From contig NC_056550.1 in assembly GCF_910596095.1 (NCBI RefSeq), positions 29,051,699 to 29,115,698 on the forward strand: a stretch of 64,000 nt of DNA. Reading direction: 5' to 3'. How positions within the stretch are numbered: position 1 is the first letter of the stretch; every line of letters begins with the position of its first letter. Positions 32,291 to 43,219 of the stretch are shown piece after piece. Source of the stretch: Thunnus maccoyii. Lineage: Eukaryota; Chordata; Actinopteri; Scombriformes; Scombridae. Position numbers and translations under genes: made by a program. The notes under the pieces were generated by a model. It was not told the origin of the DNA, searched no databases, and was given only the letters and a program-made list of their open reading frames with translations.

Positions 32291-33291
32291 TGTGAAGCTC
32301 GATAAATATACAATTTTAAAAAACATATTGAGACTCTATTTTCTGTGTTTAAAAAAATCATCATTGTAGCCATTTTGCCATGTAATAAGTAAACAGAATA
32401 TACTTAAAAATAATTAAAACAGGAAGGCTCAACTTTGATTTGTTGTATCAGTTATACCTGTACCTGTTAACACCTGTTATTACACCTGTAGACCATGAGA
32501 GGGCCTTACTGTTCGCACATTCCCAGTCACAAGAAGAAAGTGATGAATCAGACTGTTGATAAATGAGGCTCTGGGTGTGTATATACATGTATATAAATGC
32601 CTGTTTTTATTGGCAGATGACTTACTATAAATTTTAGTGATTCATTTCAAATGTCACTGACTTTGTCTTCACACATATGCAGCAAATGTTTTTTTATGTT
32701 TGTAATGAGAGTGTTCAGTCTGTTTTAACGTAGCTGAATTCATTATAAAATTGTTCTTATTTACATATTTTTGGTCTCTATTGTCAAACGTCAGAAATGT
32801 GAAATGTGATCATAAATACTTTCTGTTAACCAGCTGCTGCTGCAGATAAAATCATTACGTTATGATCATGACATCGTCTGATAAAACAAATATAAATGCA
32901 GGTTAATGACAGCTGCCGAGCTGTGAGATCAACTGTACTGACATTTAAAATGATCACAGAGAAAGTTAGAGGCACAAAGCATCTGTTAGCATCTGAACCA
33001 GCTGCTAAACTGCTGGATTTAATCTGTTGTAAAACAAGACAAAAGACTTTAAAATAGCTCTAAACTTAATAAGAAATGTGTCCACTGAAGAACTGAAGAA
33101 CACCTCTGAAATGTTTCCAGTCAACATTAAAACACCGATGCAGAAGGATCACAGCCTCCTTATAATTTACATCCAGCAGGGTTGAAGGCATAAAGTTGAA
33201 TCCACCGTCACACTTTGTTCCCACAGTTCATGAATCTGTGGATGAATTTCCACATCAAAGCTTCTTTTCTACCACATGACAGAGAAGATGT

Positions 33292-34386
33292 TTAACCAAA
33301 GAAAAAACGTTCAAATCTCTCAAACAGTGTCACACTGAACATGTCTGGTGAACATGTCATTGAAGTGTTGTTGATGGTGTAGGCGTACTGCTGCTTCAGA
33401 TAGTCCTGGTCAAACTTCCTCTCTGCAGATCTGTCACTCAGACAGGCTGTGAGATGGACGGTGGCTTTAAACCTGGAGGAGAGGAGAACCAGAGACAGAG
33501 CCAAAGTGACAACAGAGAACGGGACACTATCTAAAAAAACACTCTTTCCTGGGAGGATGAACGGGATGACGATGTGGTTTCTTCCTGGTGGACCATGTTG
33601 TTTTGACAGAGACTGAAACTCTTTCCACACGTTGTCCCTTGATGGTTCGAGAGGGCTGAGTGTGATGTTGGGAATCTTTTGGTCTCCAGCTTTCTTCATT
33701 GAGTTCCAGTGGTCGGGCAGGTTGGTGGGTCGATGGAGTTCCCCGGCAACAGAGCAAGCTGTGTCACCACAGTAAAACTCTCTGTGCTGAGGCTTCATGC
33801 GTCCTGTAGCGACACCGTAGACTGCCTTAACACTAAGATAACAGTTCCAGGGAGAATACAGGATCACGTCTGTGATGGAGGGCAGAGGCAGCAGACAGCT
33901 GGCCGGGATCATGGAGTCTCTGATGGATCCATGTGCAACAAAGGTGATATTAATGTTATTACTGTGATCCTTCTTTTCTTCCTCATCGATGTGTTCCTTC
34001 AGGAAATTAAACATGTCCACCAGTCGTAAAAAGTCCAATGACTCTGAGTTTTCTCTCAGCCATCGCAGAGTGGTTTCATTCTGGCAGTTTTCTATCACAC
34101 GCTTTATTAATGTTTTCTTTTCCATTGTCATCATCATCATATAGTCTGTAATTGTGGCTAATCTAAGAAAAAAAGAGGCATGTTAGGAACATCATTTCAA
34201 CAACTTAAAACAATGAGGTCTGATGTTACTCTCCAGTAAAATTGCTACTTAACATGTTGCAGATGTTTATGATATTTTTTTATTTTCAGAGACTCACAGA
34301 ATTGCATTGAGATGTTTTTCCATCTCTTCCAAAGCATCAGCCTGCTCTCTCTGACTCTGATCAGAGTCTGATTTACAGTCGTTCAT
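33292..34386 (-). CDS. CHAT/caspase-like family gene 1 (unrecognised fish family), 319 aa
   Basis: There are two coding exons. Exon 34298-34386 starts MNDCKSDSDQSQREQADALE; exon 33292-34162 holds the rest. Donor GTGAGT and acceptor TTCTTAG join in phase. A noncoding first exon ends at 34715. I cannot name the family. Residues NINITFVAHG, then ASCLLPLPSITDVILYSPWN and C, then YGVATGRM follow the order strand-HG, loop, strand-C that caspase-like and CHAT peptidases use for their His-Cys dyad. Both residues are also kept in the paralogue at 55573. The second half has IPFILPG and a hydrophobic SVVTLALSLVLL segment before conserved HLTACLSDRSA. Peptidase activity is inference only. An ISRE, CCAAT and TATA-like box upstream suggest interferon control. 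Confidence 0.75.
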
Positions 34387-34714
34387 ATTTATGAAGTTAA
34401 TAATCAGGTCAGGAACCAAAACAAAGGTCCAGCTGCTCCTCCTCCAACCTGAAAATAAAGTTCAACAAAACTTATCATTAATAAAAAGACAGATAAGGAA
34501 ATAAATCTGAAATATTAAATTGTTGACACAGAAAGGATGATTCCACTCTGTGGTCATTTTTTGTTAATCTGCTGTTTCCGAAGTTCAGAATGAAATTTCA
34601 AGCTCACTAAAATATTGTTTGTAATAAACTGAATTACTGTCAATATTGTTGAAGAAACAAAGTACAAAAGAAAGAAAAGTCGTATTTAATAAGATCCTGA
34701 AACTGTCATCTTAC

Positions 34715-34910
34715 CTGCTTCAGAGTTTCACAGGTTTTGTTGATAAAATATTCTCGTCTGTCTCTCAACATTCAGCTTCGCCTTTTATTAAGTTGGTAGA
34801 AGAAGAGGAGGAACAGACTCCTGTTGCCTGATTCTGTTTTTCTATTGGCTGATTCACAGTCAGGTGGTACAAAAGGTAATCCCCTTACAAGTGAAAGTGA
34901 AAATGTCCTC
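34715..34910 (-). promoter_or_regulatory. ISRE, CCAAT, TATA-like box and 5' exon of CHAT-like gene 1
   Basis: The plus strand reads GTGAAAGTGAAAATG (34891-34905), a consensus interferon-stimulated response element (GAAANNGAAA at 34893-34902). About 50 bp closer to the gene is AGCCAATAG on the gene strand, then TAATAAAAGG (34781-34790) as a TATA-like box. The exon ends GAAACTCTGAAGCAG at donor GTAAGA (34709-34714). Confidence 0.7.
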
Positions 34911-34919
34911 CGGCACTGG

Positions 34920-36180
34920 GATTTCCAAAATACAGCGTCATGAGGGAAACACTCAAACAGATTTTATCTCAACACAAACATTAACTCCAGAACATTTTCA
35001 CAGGGATTAGTGGAAATATTATTTTTTTAAGCAGGTAAAGTCTCATTAGAGGCAAACAAATAAAAAATACTGATGTTTCCCAGATATAATGTTTACCGTG
35101 TTCACCATGTTAGTTTAGCATGTTAGCATTCTAACATTAGCTAATTAACAGTAAACACAAAGTAAAGCCGTGGCTGATGGGAATGTCATTAGTTTTGCAG
35201 ATATGTGGTCAGAAACCAGATGATGGCGCTAGAGGTAAAGTCAGAGGATCAAAAGGTATTCCAATTTACAATTATCCAACGGTTGTTGAGGTATTTCAAC
35301 CTGCATGATGATTAAACTTTATTAAACTCTGCTTGCGTTTAGAGGGTTAGGGTCAGCTGCTGGATCAGTTTAAGACAGATGGAGGTCTTTATGGTTCAGA
35401 ATTGAAAAATCAAAATGTTCAGTCTCCTGCTTCAAGCCAGCATTGAGTTTTTTCAATACTGAACAAAAAGCATCATATTTCCTGAACCTGAAACACTAAC
35501 TGAACCTGCTCTCTGCTTTCCAAACATCCATCCACTGGGTCACTGTTAAAGAGACATCAACATAAAGACATTTTGAAGTGTTTGAACACATGACTGATGT
35601 TCACCAGAGAGACAATTATGTGTTAACAGGAACGATGAAGTATCACTGATAATAAAACAGATATACCTTGTTGAACAAGTTGTTCTTCAGGTCATAACAA
35701 AAATCCCCACAGACTTTTGTAATGTTATAAAGTATTTGTGAGTTCCTGTAAATCACCTGATTCAGTGTCACATAGCGGGCGTGGCACACATCCGCTTTAT
35801 TTAACTGTTTCCTGATTGCTTTCAGCCTTATCAGAGCTGTGTTAAGTTACTGCTGATGAAAACACATTTCTTGCTTCTGCTGCTTCATATTAAAAGCTTT
35901 TCACTAACAAACTAACAGGGGGAATTTTATTGTGAAGAAATTATAGTAAATGAAATGTGTTTATCCACTGTTTTACAACCACCACTTTGACCAATAGTCA
36001 CAGCCATAATGTATACAGCACGTTGCTTTTGTTAAAGACATACCTTCAAACAGGTAGCCCTGTTGTAATGGAGATGCAAAACCCTGCTGTGCTGGGCTGA
36101 TGCACTGAGTCAAACTGAGTCAAACAGAGTTTAGCCAAACCAGCACGTGTTTGAAAAAGGCCTATAATGTTGTCCCTGAG
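34920..36180. other. Intergenic, no recognisable feature
   Basis: No long frame, tandem repeat or transposon end is seen. The sequence is moderately AT rich. Confidence 0.5.
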
Positions 36181-36184
36181 GTTT

Positions 36185-36315
36185 AAAGAGACAGGAGTTA
36201 AAATGGCCTGTTTCAGACAGGCTGAACTGAGGGGCTGCATAAAGGACCAGTAGAAGATAAATAAAGAGTTTTTAACTGGAAATCACACAAAGATATTCCA
36301 GTAGAGCCCCAGAAT
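36185..36315 (+). repeat. Repeat copy B, inverted relative to 31995-32125
   Basis: AGACAGGAGTT...GCCTGTTTCAGACAGGCTGA then ACTGAGGGGCTGCATAAAGG mirrors copy A with about 90% identity by eye. Confidence 0.75.
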
Positions 36316-36839
36316 ATACATATAGAGCTGGAAATGTGAGAATATGTGTCCTTCAAGTCATGATCATAACAATCTGTACATTTTATTTTCAACATATGCT
36401 CTGAAATTTCGAGTCCACCTCTTTAGCTCATCAGCTGCTTTCTCCAGTTCTTCAATCGGTCCAGTTACGTTTAATAGCACTCTTGTAGTCGCCAGTGGTA
36501 TCCGGGAGTGTCAGTGCCACAGTGAAAATTTTCTAAAAATCTAGTTTGACTTTATGCTAATAAAAATCTAAAGGTGTTGAGGTGGTGTATTTTTCAGCCC
36601 AATATCAAGATGTAAATCTGGGTCCTCTAACAGGGTAACAATATATATTCTTACTGCTTCACTTATTACCACCCAGCGAGCATTGGTTGTGTTTCTATCC
36701 ACCTGTTTTTATTCACATTCCAATCTGCACGTAAAAAAAACCCTGTGTGGAAACATTGTAAATTTGAAAAAAATCTACTAACTAACAGAAATATCTGACT
36801 GCCACTCTTTTAATGACATCACCTTGTTATGTCTTTTTC

Positions 36840-36995
36840 TTCTGCAGTGGTCTAATGGCCAGCTCTCCACAGAACATCTATACTTTCCTGTCTGGCGAAC
36901 CCTGCAGCCTGATTCCTGAATAAAGTTTCCAGATTGGATAACTTCTGTTGGGATTTGGCGCTATATAAATAAAATTGAAGTGAATTGAATGAATT
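36840..36995 (+). repeat. LINE/SINE 3' tail fragment
   Basis: It ends GGCGCTATATAAATAAAATT-GAAGTGAATTGAATGAATT, the tail common to many fish L2-related elements. Confidence 0.5.
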
Positions 36996-37399
36996 CATTC
37001 AAGAATAAAATGGTTTATAAAACAATTTTAGGGTTGTATCTGAGGGCAGACGTCATAAGGAAGGGAGGACTGACGGAGTGACAGCAGCTGATGTTAATAC
37101 TCATCTGGTAAAACATGACTCATAAATACATATCCTCTGTGTTACACTACAAGACTAAAAATGTAACCGATCATTTATCCACTCACAACAAACAGAGGGC
37201 CCAAAGTACTGTTACTGACACAAATCTGTTCCACTCAACTCAACCAAATTATCATTGATCTGGTAAGTTTATAAGATGTTATGAGTTATATTTATTGGGA
37301 TTAACAGGTGTTTAGATAGTTATCTACTACTCCTACATGGTGTCGTAGAGAGGAGACTGAGTCATTGATGGTTTGGATCCAAACATGGAGACAAATATA

Positions 37400-37760
37400 G
37401 AAAATCACATGATACAAGAGCCTGAACCAGGAGTTGTGCTGCATGTTCAGACAGGTAGGGTCTAATCTTCCTGATGTTGTACAGGGCTAACCAATGCGAC
37501 GGAGCGACTGAGGCCACGTGAACCTTAAAGGTTAGTTGGTCATCATCATGACACTCAAGTTCCGGGCAGACTTTTTGCACATGAGTTGGGTTGATTTGAG
37601 CTGGAAGCGGATGTTTTGTTGTATGGAAGGACTGGCTGTGTTGACAGGGAGCTCGGTCTTATAGAGGTTGAGCTGAGGGTGGCGTTCTTTCATCCATGCT
37701 GATATATCAGCAAGGCATGACGAGATCCTAGCCGAGACTGTGTGGTCTTCCGGTGGGAAT
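37400..37760 (-). pseudogene. L2-like LINE fragment (RT C-terminus)
   Basis: The minus strand reads HPQLNLYKTELPVNTASPSI, then [20 protein letters not shown] and [20 protein letters not shown]. It is the same region as the copies at 5.3 and 11.3 kb, with internal changes and no tail. Confidence 0.75.
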
Positions 37761-38344
37761 GTAGAGTGTGAACAGATTGTTTGTCCCTGAAATGACTAAT
37801 ACATGTACACACACAATCACATGCAGTCAGATACGCTGACTTTGACAAACATTCAGGGTGTTTCCATTCTGCTAATTCTGCTTCCTTCTGTCTCCGCTCC
37901 TCCATCCTCCAGCCTGTGACCAAGAAATCGATCAGAGTCTGCCATCATGGAGGATGTACCAATCACTTAAATGTGTCAGAGACGAGGAGACACAGGTCTG
38001 TCCTATGTGGAAGTTGATTTTACCTGATGTCCTCACCCTGTTGATCATCTATTTATTGACTGGTCAGCTGATCAGACGGGAGAGTAAAAGGATTAGACGT
38101 GAAAAAAGCCCAACTGTAATGTTTGTAATGTTATGTGATTGTTAAACTATAGATTAGGCAAACTGTCTGTGGAAAGCGCCAATGGTTTCTCTAACATCAT
38201 TCATATTTATTCATAAAATACAGTATCACATATGTAGAATGTCTGGCAGCCTTTTGTCCTTTTGCTACATCAGCCAAAATTATTTGTTTATAATTGTAAT
38301 TCTAATTAGAATTATAAATTATTATTATTTCTTATTTAATTATA

Positions 38345-40600
38345 ATTATTAACTAGAAAATGCAATTTCTGTAGAAATTGCGTGTGATTGGTGAAAGTGA
38401 ATTTAGATTGCATAACTGGAAGCAGAAGAGTATTGAAAAATCTACCAAGATTAAAATTAGCAATGGTTGGAATTGAATTTACACCCTCATGTTTGTAAGA
38501 TAGACATGCTATGCATTGAGCTAACATGTCACACAGTAACACCTGGCCAGATTTGGGTATTTAGCCTGTCAATTGCATAAAATTGACAAAAAAGCAGTTC
38601 AGTTCAGCTCAGCTCATTAAGCAGATTGACATCAGCTGTGCACTCCTGCATCCTTCGACTACTGAGTTCTGCCCTAAGTAGGACTCGAACTCACAACCTT
38701 TGGATCTAAAAGGAGTTGAAAGGTGACATGAACTTAAACCACTGGACTACTCAGACTGGATCTGTAGAATTGGAAAAGATGTATGTAACAAGAATAGCAA
38801 TCCACACTTTAGGTAATAATGTTAAAGTAAGCTAGAGAGGAATTGACTTATGGTACATGATAGAGATGGAAAGCATCTTTGCACATGACAGCAATATTAT
38901 GAGGAGCACTGCAGTGAGCAAGTATCAAACACACAACCTTGTCATCTAAGGGGTAGCTGATCATGAGAGCAGTGTTCTAAACCACTGTGCCAACAGACAT
39001 TCCCAGTAATGAGAGGAAAAAATCTCCATTTTGATGAGGAAAATGTATTTGTCTCAAACCAGAGCTTGAAGCCCAGAGATTTGTACATCATTAGTGAAAG
39101 CAAGACTAGTTTAATATGAGAATGAATGATATGTGTAAAAAGTGTTTGAAGGAAGAGAGAATCTGTAAGTTTAAGAAACTGCAGTGAAAGGAGACACACA
39201 TCCTGCAGACTGTATTGCAGTCAATGAGAACATGACAGGGACTCTCTATCAATTAAGGTTCAGATCTCAAAAACTATAAGTCCTATGTGAAATGTATTTA
39301 CATTTTGAGAGAGAGGAGGCTTGTGGCAACATACTGAGGCAAGATATGTGCTTGAGGAGTTAAAATTTCGAGAGTGACAGCAGTTTAGAAAAACATTTCT
39401 GGTCTAAAATTATCTGTGCTCTCCACTGTGCCTGATCACATGACACACTGGTGAGACCTGAAAAAGTCTGAAAACCCCCTGACTTTGGGCTTAAATTGCT
39501 GAAAAACTACATGAACTTAAACCACTGGACTACTCAGACTGGATCTGTAGAATTGGAAAAGATGTATGTAACAAGAATAGCAATCCACACTTTAGGTAAT
39601 AATGTTAAAGTAAGCTAGAGAGGAATTGACTTATGGTACATGATAGAGATGTCAAGCATCTTTGCACATGACAGCAATATTATGAGGAGCACTGCAGTGA
39701 GCAAGTATCAAACACACAACCTTGTCATCTAAGGGGTAGCTGATCATGAGAGCAGTGTTCTAAACCACTGTGCCAACAGACATTCCCAGTAATGAGAGGA
39801 AAAAATCTCCATTTTGATGAGGAAAATGTATTTGTCTCAAACCAGAGCTTGAAGCCCAGAGATTTGTACATCATTAGTGAAAGCAAGACTAGTTTAACAT
39901 GAGAATGAATGATACGTGTAAAAAGTGTTTGAAGGAAGAGAGAATCTGTAAGTTTAAGAAACTGCAGTGAAAGGAGACACACATCCTGCAGACTGTATTG
40001 CAGTCAATGAGAACATGACAGGGACTCTATCAATTAAGGTTCAGATCTCAAAAACTATAAGTCCTATGTGAAATGTATTTACATTTTGAGAGAGAGGAGG
40101 CTTGTGGCAACATACTGAGGCAAGATATGTGCTTGAGGAGTTAAAATTGTGAGAGTGACAGCAGTTTAGAAAAACATTTCTGGTCTAAAATTATCTGTGC
40201 TCTCCACTGTGCCTGATCACATGACACACTGGTGAGACCTGAAAAAGTCTGAAAACCCCCTGACTTTGGGCTTAAATTGCTGAAAAACTACAAAAGAGAG
40301 TGTCTGTAGGATAAGGGACTTCCAAACAGTTGAGTGTCAAAGTGACCAAGGTTTCAACTCAGTCCGACGGTTGGTCCCATAGACTGCCATTATAAACATT
40401 AATGTTTTAAAAAATTATATAAAATCACTGAAACATGTTACATTTCAGAAAAATACAAGCACACATCTGCTGAATGAGTTGCACAGATTGACAGTTGAAT
40501 GGTTTTTATAGCACAAAGTATGCAGCAGTTGAAACACGGCAAAAAACGTACGGAAGACGGAATAAGAATAAAGAGTGAGAAGAACAATGTGTGATTATTT
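38345..40600. repeat. Large dispersed-repeat block with tRNA-like pol III boxes
   Basis: It starts AACTAGAAAATGC with a tight palindrome GCAATTTCTGTAGAAATTGC (38362-38381). On the minus strand are three tRNA-like A/B-box pairs: TTAGCTCAATGCATAG (38509-38524) with AAATTCAATTCC (38469-38480); TAGTCCAGTGG (38739-38749) with GTTCGAGTCC (38681-38690); and TGGCACAGTGG (38982-38992) with GTTTGATACT (38921-38930). The third is present again in the duplicated unit. The class of element is unknown to me. Confidence 0.55.
38728..40291 (+). repeat. Tandem duplication of a 783-bp unit
   Basis: Unit 1 (38728-39509) and unit 2 (39510-40291) both run from ATGAACTTAAACCACTGGAC to TTAAATTGCTGAAAAACTAC. They differ at only a few positions, for example GGAAAGC/GTCAAGC, and a CTCT deletion at about 40026. 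The duplication is therefore recent or homogenised. Confidence 0.95.
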
Positions 40601-41367
40601 TCAGCAATCACACAGTAATGTAATTATTTCTGTTCCAAGTGCATTTGAGCTCCACTGGGAAAAATATACAGCTGCAGTCTCAGTTATTATTTCACTAACT
40701 GAGCAGATGATTTATACCAGTTTGTATTGCTACATCATGTCTGTTCTGTCCCTTCAGTAATAAATATTTACATTTTCTATTTGTGTTATTTCTATCAGAC
40801 ACATTCTGTCAAACCGTATTAGATATATAATCAGTATTAGATTACAGTGCATCACAGAGGTCATGTCCTCACAGTGCAGTACAGAGTATGTGTGACCTCG
40901 TCTCCTGTAAATTAGTCCCAAACACAAAATCACAATGCAGTTTTACTGGTTTTTTAAATTTGATTATTATTATATTATAGAAGTGACATACATTATATGA
41001 CTTTATAACTGTTGTTTAGTCTGTGATGGTCTGTGGTTGACAGACTGACCTCTGCTGCCATCTGGTGTTTGAGCAGTAGACGACACTCACTGATGAAGTG
41101 ATTATTACACACAGTATGAAGAACCAAAACTCATAAAACATAAGAGTTGCATTTATTTATTTATTTTAAAGAAATGATCACAGTGAGTAAAGAAAGTGAG
41201 TAACGAAATGATCAGTTACTAAATACTTAAACACCAGTGACAAATTTCTGTGTGAACAGCATCAAAATCAAATCTCAGAATTTAAACTGGTTTACACATT
41301 CAAGAACATTAATATAAGTGATAAATTACAGAAAACATCATTTTCACTCATCAGTGTTTGCAATGAC

Positions 41368-41740
41368 CGCGTTTACATGCACAAAATATTCCTACTAAGC
41401 TGTTTACATGTCTAATGAAAGCAGTGGTGCATACTTCAGTTTTCCCTATTCCTGAATCCCACATATCCCACAGAGCTGAACATAAACAGGTAAAACTACA
41501 GTAAAACCCCAGTTATGATGCACATTCTGAATGTGCTGTATACATGTCCAAAGAATGCTCCTAAAACCTGATTAACGAGTATATCACACATTTATTAATC
41601 GGAAAATGCGACATTTGGAATAAGGCCTAATTCAGAACATCCAAACAGAATATGCTGTTTACATGACCCGTATCAAATTCTGAACACTGTCATATTCGGA
41701 ATAATAGTGGAATATTAGTGTGCATGTGAACGTAGTCACT
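41368..41740. mobile_element. MITE with 19-bp imperfect terminal inverted repeats
   Basis: The left end TGACCGCGTTTACATGCAC and right end GTGCATGTGAACGTAGTCA match inversely with about three mismatches. The interior has repeated ATTCGGAATA/ATTCTGAA motifs and no coding frame. Confidence 0.75.
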
Positions 41741-41892
41741 GACAGTAAGATAGTGCATATACAAATATAACCAAATACAAAAATACATGTTTGGATTTTC
41801 TTGATAATTACGTACATTTTTTAAATTTAACTCCACCTTCAAAACTGTTAAAACAAAAAACAAAGTATCTGTTTATGCCTTGATGTTTACAA

Positions 41893-41903
41893 TATATAAA
41901 AAA

Positions 41904-41951
<48 letters not shown>
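41893..41951 (+). repeat. AT microsatellite
   Basis: (AT)n of about 50 bp. Confidence 0.95.
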
Positions 41952-41953
<2 letters not shown>

Positions 41954-41959
41954 TAAGTG

Positions 41960-43210
41960 AGTAAGGTCACTTAAATAATTCAGTGGACAAGTTAAAACAT
42001 ATAATTTAAAGTTGGAAAGGTAAAAAGGGAAAACTACTGTGTGACTTGTGAAACAAAAGCAGTGAACACTCCTGGTATTTAATGTTATTTTCATTTAATT
42101 TTGCTTTAGAATTAAAAGGAGGAAATTATTACTTCTAATTTTAAATGGTTTCTGAGTGTGTTTATTATTTCAGAGATTAAAAGCTATATAGCCTTCATAC
42201 TATATACCAACTTATATTAGAGTGTGGTCTTGTACTGTGTTAAAGGGATAGTACACTCAATTGTTTGTTACACTGTGGTCTCACAATAAGTTATATTCAA
42301 GAGGTATAGGATTTCCAAAGTGACCCAAGCTAAAAACATTAAATTAATCAGAGATAATATAACAAAGGAAATTAGGATGAAGAACTCAGGGTCCCATCTA
42401 CATAATATAGAGTGTAGACAGGCTACACATCTAAAACTCTTGTACAGTTCTGTACTTTTTTTTGGTCAAAATTTACTATATACATATGTGAAGTGTTGTT
42501 GCTTTCAAAAATGTTAAAGTTATTTACTTCTGTAAAGTTGTTTAATTCTATTATTTGTCTTTTGTTAAACAATAACTTTAGACACCATTTGAACATGCAC
42601 ATCTAATCTGTACATTTAATTCTTGGCTAGTGTTCATATGAATCTGGTGGCTGCTGTTCAGGATTTTATTAGTCTTACTGCAGTGACTCCAAACATTTTT
42701 ACATTGCATGTTTTAGAGTTTGGGTTTCTGGCCAAACTTCACCTGCTTCCAAACTGCAGAGACGGAAAAAAGTCTGAAGTTTGTTTATTTAATCGGAGAC
42801 AAAACATGTTGGTTTCACAATAAAGATGTTTGTTACACTGAAGCGTTGGTGGAGTTTTGACCTTTTTATGTTGCATTTCTAATTTTTACTTTTTCAAATA
42901 TTTCAGGGTTTCCTTTTTTCTTACTCATTTGAATACATTTTCTTCTTTTAGAAACATGTTTCAGTTTATTTTTAGCTCAATTTGAAAGAATAAAGATAAA
43001 TATTTGTTTGTCCTGTTTCCGTTTTGGCCTTTCAAACTGCACTATTTTAAGTTGCAGTTGGTTAATGATTGTAAAGATCTGTCATAGCTACATAAGGAAA
43101 TATATGACTTTCACTTAACATTTTGAACTGTTTGTTCATGAATTGAAATTAATAGATGTAATTCTGTTGAGTCAAATTATGCAGTTGAATCTGCACCATC
43201 TTTTATAACA
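41960..43210. other. Intergenic, no recognisable gene
   Basis: AT-rich sequence. AATAAA-type signals near 42822 and 42990 lie on the plus strand. The 3' UTR of the minus-strand gene starting at 44.9 kb probably occupies its right end. Confidence 0.4.
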
Positions 43211-43219
43211 CAACATTTT

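Noticed and set aside
38942-39982. Two identical 85-codon minus-strand frames
   Set aside because: They occur only because the 783-bp unit is duplicated. They overlap the tRNA-like segments and show no protein features.
42320-42823. Two 65-codon plus-strand frames in the AT-rich gap
   Set aside because: Short, without splice context, composition or similarity that would support a gene.
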